Part shown: piece after piece, positions 16,208-32,492 of the stretch
Layout of the letters: each line of letters starts with the position of its first letter
How positions within the stretch are numbered: the stretch's first letter is position 1
Source of the DNA: Roseomonas sp.
GTDB lineage: Bacteria > Pseudomonadota > Alphaproteobacteria > Acetobacterales > Acetobacteraceae
Assembly: GCA_020249775.1 (NCBI GenBank)
Contig: JADCFA010000002.1
Span: forward strand, 62,001 to 126,000
Length of the DNA stretch: 64,000 bases
Reading direction: 5' to 3'
Made by a program: the position numbers and the translations under genes
Notes under the pieces: model-generated
The model's input: only the letters and a program-made list of their open reading frames with translations
Told to the model about the DNA's origin: nothing
The model's database searches: none

Positions 16208-17667
16208 GGCAATGCTCCATGTTGGTTATGCAGACCGGCAAGAACCGGCCGGCCTGCATCATGTTGAGGCCCAGAAGAAGGATTGTCGTTCGCCCGAAGA
16301 AGAGGGCCGACAACGGCAAGCATCATGAATAGCAGTATGATCTCGACGATATAGACGCCGACGTAACCGGTGCTTGGCGCATCAAGCCCCGCGCCAAGAA
16401 TGCCGGCTGATGCAAGTGACGAAATGACATCACGAATGACGCCGCCTAAAGCGACAGCGGCACCACCGGCGGTTGCGGTGACCGCGCCCCAGACGCCAAG
16501 CGTCAGGCCGATCTGTCCTTCCGGCGCGGCCTGCATGCAGCCGGTTAATGTGGCATGGGCAAATAGCCCTGCACCAAAGCCTATAGCCGCTGTCCCGGCA
16601 GCAAAAACCAGCGTTGATTCCAGGGGCGCCGCGAAAATCACCATCACGAAGCCGGAAATCCCAACCATTGCTCCGGCACTTGCAACGCGCTGCGCATGGA
16701 TGCCGCGGCCAAGCAGGGGCGCGGCGCGCAGGAAGCCCAACACCGCGCCGCTGGCAAACAGCGCCGTGAGCGCCGTTGTCGCAGCGACACTGAGAGCGAG
16801 GATTTGCCCGCCATAGGGTTCCAGCAAAACATCCTGCATGCCGAATGCTGCTGTCCCAAGCGCCGCGGCCAATAACCGCCGGTCCCATGGCCCAGTCTTC
16901 CGTAAAAGCCTTATACTGTCACGAAAACCAGGATCTCCTTCCGACCGTCCGACCGTGAGTTCAGGTCGTCTTGGTTCCTGCTTCCAGGCAGCAATCAGAT
17001 TGATCACGAGCGTCGCAGCCGCCATTCCCTGTACAAGTTGAATCAGCTTGATTTGCGAAAAATTCGCGAGGAACGCGCCAAAGGCAATCGCCGAAACTAC
17101 CATCCCAATCAGCTGCATAAGCGAGAGAATCGTAACGACATTCGGCTGCGCTTCGCGCGGCACGATATCGGTCGCAAGAGCAAGGCCCACCGTTTGAACG
17201 GTATGCATGCCGACACCCACCATCAGGAAGGCAAGCCCCGCGGCAAGCTGCGCAACCCAAGGCGGCGCCCAAGTATCACCGGACAAGATGATGAGCGCGA
17301 ATGGCATCATCGCAAGACCGCCAAATTGGATGATGCTGCCAAGCCAAAGATAGGGCACGCGCCGCCATCCAAGCACCGAGCGATGGGAGTCGGAACGGAA
17401 TCCAATCAAAGCCCGGAGCGGCGCAAAAAGCAAAGGCAGCGCGACCATGATGGCCACCAGGCTAGCTGCCACACCCAATTCAACAATCATGACGCGATTG
17501 AGCGTGCCAACCATCAATACCGCGGTCATGCCACAGGATATTTGAAAGAGTGAAAGACGTAACAAGCGTTTGATCGGCAGGGGACCGCTGGTGGTCTCGG
17601 CAAAGGGCAGCACATTCAGGCTGATCCCTGTCCAAAGGCGCGCCAAACGGTCATTCACCTCGCTCAT
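16204..17667 (-). CDS. lhaA: Light-harvesting 1 assembly protein LhaA (PucC family)
   Basis: This is a 487-residue, 12-helix MFS-fold protein of the BCD/PucC family. The N-terminal MRLSLFQISCGMTAVLMVGTLNRVMIVELG-like stretch (starting LLRLSLFQ here) and the FRSDSHRSVLGWRRVPYLW loop are characteristic. It sits between bchM and puhA, the fixed place of lhaA, and is thought to deliver bacteriochlorophyll to LH1. A second PucC-family gene is present at 29946-31268. Confidence 0.94.
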   Translation of the reverse strand: MSEVNDRLARLWTGISLNVLPFAETTSGPLPIKRLLRLSLFQISCGMTAVLMVGTLNRVMIVELGVAASLVAIMVALPLLFAPLRALIGFRSDSHRSVLGWRRVPYLWLGSIIQFGGLAMMPFALIILSGDTWAPPWVAQLAAGLAFLMVGVGMHTVQTVGLALATDIVPREAQPNVVTILSLMQLIGMVVSAIAFGAFLANFSQIKLIQLVQGMAAATLVINLIAAWKQEPRRPELTVGRSEGDPGFRDSIRLLRKTGPWDRRLLAAALGTAAFGMQDVLLEPYGGQILALSVAATTALTALFASGAVLGFLRAAPLLGRGIHAQRVASAGAMVGISGFVMVIFAAPLESTLVFAAGTAAIGFGAGLFAHATLTGCMQAAPEGQIGLTLGVWGAVTATAGGAAVALGGVIRDVISSLASAGILGAGLDAPSTGYVGVYIVEIILLFMMLAVVGPLLRANDNPSSGPQHDAGRPVLAGLHNQHGALP

Positions 17668-18364
17668 TTCCGGACCAACTCCAGCGCGTGAGAGGTGTAG
17701 AAGCCGCGTGAAATCCGACGGTCCTGGCCGATATTCCAGGACATGAGTTGCCTTTCGCCCTTGATGCGTGTCTTCAGGCTGCGCTCCGCCACGGGTTCGA
17801 TGGCGGGGGCGCGGTCGCCACGCGGAAAGGCGCGCCCAACAAAATGCATGGCTGCGAGCAGAGGCGTCTTCGGCGCAAAGGTCATCAGCATGGAGCGACG
17901 GATGCGCGGCGCAAGACTCGACAGGCTCTGCACCATATCTTCCGGGTGATAATGGATCAGGCTATCCATCGCGACGACATGGTCAAATATGCCAAATTGC
18001 GCATCCAGCATATCGCCCACTTCGTAGGTAATGCTGCCTTCCGGCGCTGCATCCTGGCTACGGTCACGCGCGATCTTGATCAGGGATGGTGAGACATCTA
18101 TCGCCAAAACCTGCGCACCACGCCGCGCGGCTTCAATGGCGAAAGCGCCAGTACCGCAGCCAGCATCCAAAAGGCGGCTGCCAGTCAGGTCCTCCGGCAG
18201 CCAGGAAAGTAACAACTGGCGCATTTCATCGCGACCAGCACGCACCGTTGCACGAATACCGCTGACTGGCGCATCTGATGTCAGACGTGCCCAGGCATCC
18301 GCAGCGGTACGATCGAAATATGTCTCGATCTGGCTGCGACGGCTTTGATAGGTGGCAGTTTGCA

Positions 18365-18365
<1 letters not shown>
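17664..18365 (-). CDS. bchM: Magnesium protoporphyrin IX methyltransferase BchM
   Basis: The 233-residue SAM-dependent methyltransferase has motif I LLDAGCGTGAFAIEAARRG near residue 65 and post-I VLAIDVSP. It methylates the C13 propionate of Mg-protoporphyrin IX, making the AcsF substrate. It overlaps bchL upstream (TGATG) and lhaA downstream (ATGA). Confidence 0.95.
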
Positions 18366-22864
<4,499 letters not shown>

Positions 22865-22890
<26 letters not shown>

Positions 22891-24397
22891 CGTAAAGCGT
22901 CTCAAGGGTGATAACAGCTATGCCACGTTCTTCGGCAAAGCGTTCGGTATTCCGGCGCGCCTTGCCGCGCACGAAGAAGGGGATCTTGCGCAACTCCGCC
23001 TCGGCCTCATGCGCCCAGCTCGCGGGGCCAGCAGTGATTGGCGCGACGGGTGCTTCGGCTTGCGGCCCATGACCAAGGTGGGATGGGGCCACGCCGTCAC
23101 GGAATTCAAAGTCTTCGCGGAACATGCCAAGCAGATGTTCCTCTAGCCCCATCATCAGCGGATGGACCCAGGTATCGAAGATCACATTGGCGCCTTCGAA
23201 ACCCATTTGCGGCGCATACCGCGCGGGGAAATCCTGCACATGCACCGGCGCGGAAATCACGGCACAGGGAACGCCAAGTTTTTTGGCGATATGGCGTTCC
23301 ATCTGCGTGCCCAGCACTAATTCAGGCTGCAGAGCGGCAATGCGTTCTTCGACTTCCAGATAATCCTCAGAGATAAGCGCCTCACAGCCATATTTTTCGG
23401 CGGCGGCACGTATTTCGCGGCCAAATTCGCGGCTATAGGTGCCAAGCCCCACTACCGCGAAACCCAATTCTTCTTGAGCGATGCGCGCCGCCGCCATGGC
23501 ATGAGTCGCATCACCAAAGATGAATACGCGCTTTCCGGTCAGGTAATTCGAATCGACCGAACGCGCATACCAGGGCAAGCGCAGTGTTTCGCTACCACTG
23601 GTCGAAGGCGCTGGCAGGCCTGCAAGCGCCGCGACCTCATTCATGAAATCGCGTGTTGCACCAACGCCAATTGGCACTATGCGCGTGAAGGGTTGACCCA
23701 GATGGCGTTGCAGAAAACTCGCCGTAACCTGAGCGATTTCCGGATAAAGCACGACATTGAAATCCGCATCCCTGAGGCGCGTCAGGTCGGTCGGCGTTGC
23801 ACCCATGGGCGCGGTCACCACAACCTCAACACCCATGCTATGCAGTAGCTTGGTGATTTCGGCCACATCATCACGATGCCGAAAGCCAAGCGCGGTTGGC
23901 CCCAGAATATTGCAGCGCGGCGCGCGTGCCGGATCGCGCGGCGCGCGCGCTTGCGCCGGCCCCGCAAAGGCACGCACCAGGCGATAAAACGTCTCCGCCG
24001 CGCCCCAGTTTTCCTTGCGCTGATAGGCTGGCAGTTCCAGCGGCACCACCGGCACCGGCAGGCCGAGCGTCTTTGCAAGCCCACCGGGATCATCCTGGAT
24101 CAGTTCCGCGGTGCAGGATGCGCCGACCAGCATGGCTTCCGGCGTGAAGCGCGCGAAAGCATCGCGCGCTGCTTCCATGAATAGTTCTGCCGTGTCACCA
24201 CCCAAATCGCGCGCCTGGAAGGTGGTCCATGTCACGGGCGGGCGCTTGTCGCGCCTTTCGATCATGGTGAAGAGCAGATCTGCATAGGTATCGCCCTGCG
24301 GCGCGTGCAGCACGTAATGCACGCCCTGCATGGCGGTTGCGATGCGCATCGCCCCCACATGCGGCGGCCCTTCATAGGTCCAGACTGCGAGCTGCAT
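22865..24397 (-). CDS. bchB: Light-independent protochlorophyllide reductase subunit B BchB
   Basis: The 510-residue NifK-like subunit begins [15 protein letters not shown]. Asp36, the unusual carboxylate ligand of the NB cluster, is conserved (PQGDTY). The [13 protein letters not shown] block and a C-terminal helical domain that shapes the substrate pocket are present. With BchN it forms the catalytic tetramer of DPOR. The start is 2 nt after the bchN stop. A run of Ala/Arg/Pro near residue 150 looks like a lineage-specific insertion. Confidence 0.97.
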
Positions 24398-24399
24398 GG

Positions 24400-26183
<1,784 letters not shown>

Positions 26184-26259
26184 CCCGCGCCTGACGCCGA
26201 TCTGGCGCTTGCCCCCACGACCCGTGGCAGCGTTCCAGGGGCTGGCGTCCAAGGCTTTG

Positions 26260-26300
26260 AAAATACCGGTAAAGCGGTCTGCTGTCAGCATTTCTTGACA
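26260..26300 (-). promoter_or_regulatory. bchF promoter with PpsR/CrtJ operator
   Basis: A perfect TGT-N12-ACA palindrome (TGTCAGCATTTCTTGACA) lies at 26283-26300. On the minus strand CTGACA (26288-26283) and TATTTT (26265-26260), 17 bp apart, form a plausible -35/-10. The operator covers the -35, so repression by PpsR would be direct. A start near 26252 would leave a leader of about 70 nt before the bchF GTG. Confidence 0.75.
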
Positions 26301-26469
26301 CCCCCAGGGATTGAAGCGAGTCGGGTTGCCCAGCTTGGGGCAGCGCCAGCCAAGGGCCTCATCCGGCCCATTTCGGCCAGTTTTCCTCGGATTTCTGTGA
26401 CGCACAGGGTCATCTGGACCCCTTTCCCAGTCTTCTACGGTCTGAAAGCTACCGGGCCTGAAGGGTGAG

Positions 26470-26503
26470 TGTCAAGAAAGATTGACGTATTTTGTAATTG
26501 ACA
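26470..26503 (+). promoter_or_regulatory. Two overlapping imperfect PpsR-like sites in the bchF/ppaA divergent region
   Basis: TGT-N12-ACG occupies 26470-26487 and CGT-N12-ACA occupies 26486-26503. Each misses one base of the TGT-N12-ACA consensus, and they share two bases. They lie 46-79 bp before the ppaA ATG and about 170 bp from the perfect bchF operator, so they could serve ppaA autoregulation or looping to the bchF site. The rest of the 365-bp gap (26184-26548) shows no gene. Confidence 0.55.
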
Positions 26504-26548
26504 GTAACCGCCCCTCAGGATGAAGCTACCCGCTCAAAGGGGGTCACC

Positions 26549-27499
26549 ATGAAGCCGAGCACGGATGAGGAGCGACAGTCCCAAGCGGAATATGTGGAAG
26601 CCGAGCGCGGTTTCACGTTATATTCCCGACCGGACATGGCAGACCCAGACCCCGATCACAGGGACGGGCCCGCTACGATGGAATGGCGCCCCGCCTCTCG
26701 GGATCGGGCCCTTCCCTTGAAGCGGGTGATCGAGACCGAGGTAATCCCTCGACTCGTGCTAGCACAGCGCGTGCTGAACAAGCCGGGGCATGAGCCCGCT
26801 CAAGCCCATCCTGCAGCCCCGACCAAGGAAGATGTTGAAGCATTTGCGGCACTTGCGCGGCTTGGCAATACCGACAGCGCGCTCACCTTCATTGAGGCGT
26901 TTTGCGCGCGCGGCTTGCCGCTGACGCAGGTTTATCTTGGCTTGCTTGCGCCCGCCGCGCGGCTTCTTGGCGCGTGCTGGGAAGATGATGTGTGTGATTT
27001 CACGGAAGTCACCATCGGGCTGCGCTGCTTGCATGGCGTTTGCCATGCGCTGGAACCGCGCTTCGCCCCGCTTGCCCCAAATGCTCGATCAGGACGACGG
27101 ATTCTGCTGGCGCCCGCGCCGGGTGAACAGCATGGCTTTGGCCTGACCATGGTGGAACAATTTTTCCGCCGCGCCGGTTGGGAAACCTGGATGGATGGCG
27201 GCGCCGATAGCGATGCGCTGATCGCCATGGTCGCCGAAAAGCATTTCGGCCTCATTGGATTTTCGATCGGTGGTGAAACGCATATCGAAGCACTCGCCAA
27301 GCTCATTCACGATATCCGCCGCGCATCGCGCAATGCTGATCTGGGCATTCTGGTGGGTGGACCTTTGCTGTTGCAGGAACCCTTCTTGGTGAAGCGCCTT
27401 GGCGCCGATGCAACCGCGCGGGATGCTGAAGAAGCCGTGCTGCAAGCCGAGGCTTTGCTGGCCTTACAGGGACGAGGAAGCGAGGGATTGCCGAGCTAG
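26549..27499 (+). CDS. ppaA: PpaA/AerR-type cobalamin-binding antirepressor of PpsR
   Basis: The 316-residue protein has a helical capping domain at about 90-175 with the LLGACWEDDVCDFTEVT block. A B12-binding Rossmann domain follows from about 183, where GEQHGFG supplies the cobalt-ligand histidine (H195). PpaA/AerR proteins respond to light through cobalamin and modulate PpsR/CrtJ. The start at ATG 26549 has AAAGGGGG upstream. An N-terminal tail of about 55 residues is charged and probably flexible. It is adjacent to ppsR and divergent from bchF, the standard arrangement. Confidence 0.9.
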   Translation: MKPSTDEERQSQAEYVEAERGFTLYSRPDMADPDPDHRDGPATMEWRPASRDRALPLKRVIETEVIPRLVLAQRVLNKPGHEPAQAHPAAPTKEDVEAFAALARLGNTDSALTFIEAFCARGLPLTQVYLGLLAPAARLLGACWEDDVCDFTEVTIGLRCLHGVCHALEPRFAPLAPNARSGRRILLAPAPGEQHGFGLTMVEQFFRRAGWETWMDGGADSDALIAMVAEKHFGLIGFSIGGETHIEALAKLIHDIRRASRNADLGILVGGPLLLQEPFLVKRLGADATARDAEEAVLQAEALLALQGRGSEGLPS

Positions 27500-27597
27500 G
27501 GGCCCCGGCACATGCGACAGCAAGCGTCGCCTCCCCTTGATTTCCTGCGGCGTCGTGAAGAAAAGGCGCCGTTCGCTCAAGAAGGTCGCCCATTTCC

Positions 27598-29019
27598 GTG
27601 AAGACGTTTCTCGCCCCCCGCAACTCGCTCGGAGATTTGGATGCTGATGCCGCGGCCTCATTGGTCTCGGCGGCGGCGGATATGGCTTTGGTTGTGGATG
27701 AACAGGGCGTCATTCGCGATATCGCTTTCAGCAACCAGGAATTATCCAAGGCTTTGGGGGGGCATCAGGCCTGGCTTGGGCGCCCATGGGCGGAAACCGT
27801 CACCACGGAAAGCCGGCCCAAGGTTGAGGCGCTGCTGAGCGGTGCGTCCAGCGAATCGAAGTGGCGCAACATCAATCAGGTTGCCGAAGGTGGTGAATCC
27901 GTGCCGCTGCTTTTCGCAGCCGTTCCCTTGCAGCGTGGGAATCGGCGCGTTGTCTTTGGCCGTGACCTCAGCGCGCAATCACGCCTGCAGCAGAGATTGC
28001 TGGAAACCCAGCAATCCATGGAACGCGATTACGCGAAGCTGCGGCAGGCAGAAACGCGCTATCGCCTGCTATTCCAGCTTTCCGCCGATGCGACGCTGAT
28101 TGTGGATGGCGCAACGGGGCGCGTGACGGAAGCCAATCCCGCCGCCGAGCAGCTTTTCGGCCGGCATTCCCGCCGCGTGATTGGCCGCCCCTTGATGGAT
28201 GCCTTCAGCACGGAAAGCCGCCAGGCGGTGCAATCCCTGCTGGCTTCCGTGCGCATTGCTGGGCGCGGCGATGAAGTGGGCGCGCAGCTTGCCGATTCGG
28301 GACGCGAAGTCACCATCGCCGCCACCAGCTTCCGGCAGGATGGCGCTTCCGTGCTGCTGGTACGGCTTTCCTTGCCGGCTGGTGATCAACCGGCCGGGCT
28401 TTCCACCGCCAAGGCGCAAATGCTGAAAGTGGCAGAAAACCTGCCCGATGCCTTCGTGATTACGGATCAGAATGGCCTGGTTATTTCCGCCAATGGCGCT
28501 TTTCTGGATTTGGCCGAGCTTGGTTCGGAAGAACAAGTGCGCGGCGAATCGCTGGAACGTTGGCTTGGTGGCCAGGGCATTGAAATTGAAGTCCTGCTCT
28601 CCAACCTCCGCAACCGCGGCACAGTCAGGCTTTATACCACCACCCTGCGCGGCGCGATGGGGGCGCGGGTTGAGGTGGAAATCTCTGCCGTCACCGTGAC
28701 GCATGGCGGGCAAGAAGTTTTCGGTTTTTCGATCCGCGATATCGGTGCGCGCGTGGCGGAACCACGCCAGGCCGGCGCGCATGCCACACGTTCTGTTGAA
28801 CAGCTCACGGAATTGATCGGTCGCGTGCCGCTGAAAGATCTTGTGCGGGATGCGACAGATGCAATTGAGCGCCTGTGCATCGAAGCCGCCTTGCAGCTCT
28901 CCGGCGATAATCGTGCATCTGCTGCGGAAATGCTGGGGCTCAGTCGGCAAAGTCTTTATGTGAAATTGCATCGCTACGGGCTTGGCGATCTCGGCGCCGA
29001 TAGCGCCGAGCAAGGGTAA
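27598..29019 (+). CDS. ppsR: Redox/light-responsive transcriptional repressor PpsR/CrtJ
   Basis: The 473-residue protein has an N-terminal PAS-like domain (about 20-125), a Gln-rich linker helix (about 128-150), PAS1 (about 152-260), PAS2 (about 275-385) and a C-terminal FIS-type helix-turn-helix (about 425-460, SAAEMLGLSRQSLYVKLHRYG). The conserved HTH cysteine is C427. It is the only cysteine in the protein, so the second cysteine of the Rhodobacter disulphide model is absent. Translation starts at GTG 27598. It is predicted to bind the TGT-N12-ACA sites before bchF, crtE and bchC. Confidence 0.95.
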   Translation: MKTFLAPRNSLGDLDADAAASLVSAAADMALVVDEQGVIRDIAFSNQELSKALGGHQAWLGRPWAETVTTESRPKVEALLSGASSESKWRNINQVAEGGESVPLLFAAVPLQRGNRRVVFGRDLSAQSRLQQRLLETQQSMERDYAKLRQAETRYRLLFQLSADATLIVDGATGRVTEANPAAEQLFGRHSRRVIGRPLMDAFSTESRQAVQSLLASVRIAGRGDEVGAQLADSGREVTIAATSFRQDGASVLLVRLSLPAGDQPAGLSTAKAQMLKVAENLPDAFVITDQNGLVISANGAFLDLAELGSEEQVRGESLERWLGGQGIEIEVLLSNLRNRGTVRLYTTTLRGAMGARVEVEISAVTVTHGGQEVFGFSIRDIGARVAEPRQAGAHATRSVEQLTELIGRVPLKDLVRDATDAIERLCIEAALQLSGDNRASAAEMLGLSRQSLYVKLHRYGLGDLGADSAEQG

Positions 29020-29028
29020 GGCAGCGCG

Positions 29029-29949
29029 GTGGCGGCCCCCGTTGCATCAGCGGCGACCGCCCCTGCCCCGCGGCTGAAGCCATCCGCGGTTCTGGAATTA
29101 TTGAAGCCGATCACCTGGTTCCCGCCCATGTGGGCCTTTGGCTGCGGTGTTGCCTCCGCCCATGGCGGCTTTGCCGAACATTGGCCGCTTGCATTGCTCG
29201 GTGTAGTGCTGGCCGGGCCTTTGGTGTGCGCCATGAGTCAGGCGGCGAATGATTGGTATGATCGCCATGTGGATGCGATCAATGAACCCCATCGCCCGAT
29301 TCCATCAGGACGTATCCCTGGCCGCTGGGGTTTGTATATTGCGCTGTTCTGGACTGGGCTTTCTCTATTGGCGGCGCTGCCGCTCGGCACTTGGGGCATG
29401 GGTGCCACCATCATCGCCATCGCCCTCGCCTGGGCCTACAGCGCGCCGCCGTTTCGGCTTAAGGCGAATGGTTGGTGGGGCAATCTTGCCTGCGGTTTGG
29501 CTTACGAAACCTTGCCTTGGATCACGGCGGCAGCGATCATGTCTGGCGGTGCGCCGGATTGGCGCGTGCTGCTGGTGGCACTGCTTTATGGCCTTGGTGC
29601 GCATGGCATCATGACGCTGAACGACTTCAAAGCGATTGAAGGTGATCGCCGCATGGGCGTTTTGTCTTTGCCCGTGCAATTGGGCGCGGAACGCGCCGGG
29701 CTGGTCGCCTGCATTTTCATGGCGGTGCCGCAAGTTTTGGTGGTGGCGCTACTCGCTTTCTGGGACGCGCCCTGGCACGCGGCGGCAGTGGCGCTTTCGC
29801 TGCTGATCCAGCTTGGCCTGATGCGGCGCATGCTGCGCGATCCGCGTGCGCTCGCGCCTTGGTATAATGGCACCGGGGTCCTGCTTTACGTTATTGGCAT
29901 GCTGATCAGCGCCTTTGCGCTGGCCGCTTTGACAGGAGGCTCGGCATGA
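29029..29949 (+). CDS. bchG: Bacteriochlorophyll synthase BchG
   Basis: The 306-residue UbiA-family prenyltransferase has about eight membrane helices. The Asp-rich motif NDWYDRHVDAINEPHRPIPSGRI near residue 75 and the second motif NDFKAIEGDRRMG are both present. It esterifies bacteriochlorophyllide a with geranylgeranyl diphosphate at the membrane. It starts with GTG 29029, 9 nt after ppsR, and its stop overlaps the next gene (ATGA). Confidence 0.96.
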   Translation: MAAPVASAATAPAPRLKPSAVLELLKPITWFPPMWAFGCGVASAHGGFAEHWPLALLGVVLAGPLVCAMSQAANDWYDRHVDAINEPHRPIPSGRIPGRWGLYIALFWTGLSLLAALPLGTWGMGATIIAIALAWAYSAPPFRLKANGWWGNLACGLAYETLPWITAAAIMSGGAPDWRVLLVALLYGLGAHGIMTLNDFKAIEGDRRMGVLSLPVQLGAERAGLVACIFMAVPQVLVVALLAFWDAPWHAAAVALSLLIQLGLMRRMLRDPRALAPWYNGTGVLLYVIGMLISAFALAALTGGSA

Positions 29950-31268
29950 ACCCCGCGCCGCTTGGCTGGCTTGGCATTATCCGTCTGGGATTGGTGCAAA
30001 CCGCGCTTGGCGCGATTGTGGTGCTGACAACCTCGGCGCTCAATCGTGTGATGGTGGTGGAACTCGCCCTGCCCGCAACCCTGCCCGGGCTTTTGGTTGG
30101 GCTGCATTACGCGCTGCAAATGCTGCGCCCGCGCATGGGGTATGGGTCTGATATGGGCCGGCGGCGCACGCCTTGGATCATTGGCGGTATGGCGGTGCTG
30201 GCGCTTGGCGGTGTTTTGGCCGCGGCGGGCACGGCGTTGATGGCGGAATCGCTTTGGGGCGGCATTGCGCTGGCTGTCTTGGCGTTTTTGCTGATTGGCG
30301 CTGGCGTTGGTGCCGCCGGTACATCACTGCTGGTCTTGCTCGCGGCGCGCACCGCACCCGCACGGCGCGCAGCAGCCGCATCATTGGTTTGGATCATGAT
30401 GATCGCAGGCTTTGTGGTGACAACAGCTATCGCCGGGCGGTTGCTTGATCCCTATTCGCCCATGCGGTTGATCGCCGTCGCCGCCGGCGTTTCCGCCATT
30501 GCCTTCACGCTGGCGACACTCGCGGTTTGGGGCATGGAAGGCCCACGCGCCGCGCGCCCGGAAGCAAGCGATGCCGCCAAGCCGCCCTTCCGCCAGGCAC
30601 TGCGAGAGGTTTGGGCGGAACCTGAAGCGCGGCGCTTCACCATTTTCATCTTCGTTTCCATGCTTGCCTATAGCGCGCAGGATCTGATTCTGGAGCCTTT
30701 CGCCGGCGCGGTTTTCAGCCGATCCTTGGGCGAGACGACGCGCATTTCATCGCTGCAACATGCGGGCGTATTGGTCGGCATGATTGCGATTGCGCTGATC
30801 GGCAGCGTGCGTGGCGGGCGCTGGGCGGGTACGCTCCGCTTCTGGACCATTGCGGGATGCCTGGCGGCAGCGGCGATGATGCTGGCGCTTTCCGTTGCCG
30901 GGCAATTTGGCGCGGCCTGGCCGCTCAAGACCAGCTTCTTCGCGCTTGGTGTCGCGAATGGCGTTTTCGCCGCCGCCGCCATTGCTTCCATGATGCAAAT
31001 GGTCGCGCGCGGGCATGAAGCGCGCGAAGGCACGCGCATGGGGCTTTGGGGTGCGGCGCAAGCCGTGGCCTTCGGGCTTGGCGGGCTTGCTGGCGCGGCG
31101 GCGGTAGATGTGGCGCGCTTGGCGCTTGGCCAAGCGGAAAGCGCTTATGCCGCCGTCTTCGTCATTGATGCCGCGCTATTCATCGCTTCCGCCATGCTGG
31201 CGGCACGAATCAATCGCCCAAAAATCAGCAAGACCGGTGGCTTCGGCCCAATGGTACCGGCACGGTAG
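29946..31268 (+). CDS. PucC/BCD-family membrane protein between bchG and bchP (Orf428/Bch2 type)
   Basis: The 440-residue, 12-helix MFS-fold protein begins with a LGLVQTALGAIVVLTTSALNRVMVVELA-like region shared with LhaA. The position between bchG and bchP matches the gene called bch2 or orf428 in Rhodobacter. The function is not settled; transport or handling of (bacterio)chlorophyll for light-harvesting assembly is the usual proposal. It overlaps bchG by 4 nt and ends 6 nt before bchP. Confidence 0.88.
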   Translation: MNPAPLGWLGIIRLGLVQTALGAIVVLTTSALNRVMVVELALPATLPGLLVGLHYALQMLRPRMGYGSDMGRRRTPWIIGGMAVLALGGVLAAAGTALMAESLWGGIALAVLAFLLIGAGVGAAGTSLLVLLAARTAPARRAAAASLVWIMMIAGFVVTTAIAGRLLDPYSPMRLIAVAAGVSAIAFTLATLAVWGMEGPRAARPEASDAAKPPFRQALREVWAEPEARRFTIFIFVSMLAYSAQDLILEPFAGAVFSRSLGETTRISSLQHAGVLVGMIAIALIGSVRGGRWAGTLRFWTIAGCLAAAAMMLALSVAGQFGAAWPLKTSFFALGVANGVFAAAAIASMMQMVARGHEAREGTRMGLWGAAQAVAFGLGGLAGAAAVDVARLALGQAESAYAAVFVIDAALFIASAMLAARINRPKISKTGGFGPMVPAR

Positions 31269-31274
31269 AGGGAA

Positions 31275-32462
31275 ATGGCCATGCAAACATATGATGTGAT
31301 CGTGGTGGGCGGCGGGCCATCCGGCGCCACGGCTGCTGATGATCTGGCACGCCGGGGCCGTTCCGTGCTGCTGCTGGATCGTGCGGGCCGCATCAAACCC
31401 TGTGGCGGCGCGATTCCACCGCGCCTTATCCGTGATTTCGCCATTCCCGATGATCTGCTCGTCGCCAAGATCAATTCTGCCCGAATGGTCGCCCCCAGCG
31501 CAAAATCCGTGGATATGCCGATTGATGGCGGCTATGTCGGCATGGTGGATCGTGAGGATTTTGACGAATGGCTGCGCGAACGCGCCGCACATGCCGGCGC
31601 AGAACGCCAAACCGGCACTTATGAAAAAATCACCCGCGATGCCGATGGCACCGCCATTGTCCATTGGGAAACCAAGGATGGCGTGGCGGGCGCGGCGCGG
31701 GCGCGCCTGGTGATTGGCGCGGATGGCGCGCGTTCCCAGGTGGCGAAGCAGGAAGTGCCGGGTGGCGATAAGGTGCGCTGCGTCTTCGCCTATCATGAGA
31801 TTGTGCGCTCCCCCCCCAATGGTGGCAGCGCGGATTTCGATGCCAAGCGCTGCGATGTCTATTACCAGGGCAAGCTTTCGCCAGATTTCTACGCCTGGAT
31901 CTTCCCGCATGGCGACACAACCAGCATCGGCACGGGTTCCATGCAAAAGGGCTTTTCGCTGCGAGGTTCGGTTGCAGAACTCCGCCGCGATATCGGCCTC
32001 ACCAATGCCGAGACAATCAGGCGCGAAGGCGCACCCATTCCGCTGAAGCCGCTCAAGCGCTGGGATAATGGCCGCGATGTGATCCTGGCCGGTGATGCGG
32101 CGGGCGTGGTGGCACCTGCTTCCGGTGAGGGGATTTATTACGCCATGTATGGCGGCAGGCTGGCCGCTGACGCCGCTGAGGAATGCCTGAAGACCGGAGA
32201 TGCACGCGCGCTTGCCGGCGCGCGCAAGCGCTTCATGAAGGCGCATGGGCGCGTTTTTTGGGTGCTCGGCATCATGCAGTATTTCTGGTATTCATCGGAT
32301 AAAAGGCGGGAGAAGTTTGTCTCCATCTGCGCCGACAAGGATGTGCAGCGCCTGACCTGGGAATCCTACATGAATAAGGAATTGGTCCGCCGTGATCCCC
32401 TTGCGCATGTGCGGATTTTCTTCAAGGATTTGGCGCATCTCTTTGGCCTCGCAAGGGCCTGA
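31275..32462 (+). CDS. bchP: Geranylgeranyl bacteriochlorophyll reductase BchP
   Basis: The 395-residue FAD-dependent reductase has an N-terminal dinucleotide fold VIVVGGGPSGATAA, the family motif KPCGGAIPPRLI near residue 37, and a second FAD contact in VILAGDAAGVVAPASGEGI. It reduces the geranylgeranyl tail to phytyl in three steps. A GAGGGAA stretch precedes the ATG. It follows the PucC-family gene and precedes hemC in one apparent operon. Confidence 0.96.
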   Translation: MAMQTYDVIVVGGGPSGATAADDLARRGRSVLLLDRAGRIKPCGGAIPPRLIRDFAIPDDLLVAKINSARMVAPSAKSVDMPIDGGYVGMVDREDFDEWLRERAAHAGAERQTGTYEKITRDADGTAIVHWETKDGVAGAARARLVIGADGARSQVAKQEVPGGDKVRCVFAYHEIVRSPPNGGSADFDAKRCDVYYQGKLSPDFYAWIFPHGDTTSIGTGSMQKGFSLRGSVAELRRDIGLTNAETIRREGAPIPLKPLKRWDNGRDVILAGDAAGVVAPASGEGIYYAMYGGRLAADAAEECLKTGDARALAGARKRFMKAHGRVFWVLGIMQYFWYSSDKRREKFVSICADKDVQRLTWESYMNKELVRRDPLAHVRIFFKDLAHLFGLARA

Positions 32463-32492
32463 GGACAAAACAAGAAACAAGGTTATTGAGGA

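Noticed and set aside
26184-26405. N-terminal extension of BchF.
   Set aside because: It runs through a PpsR operator and a predicted promoter, and is not part of the BchF family N-terminus.
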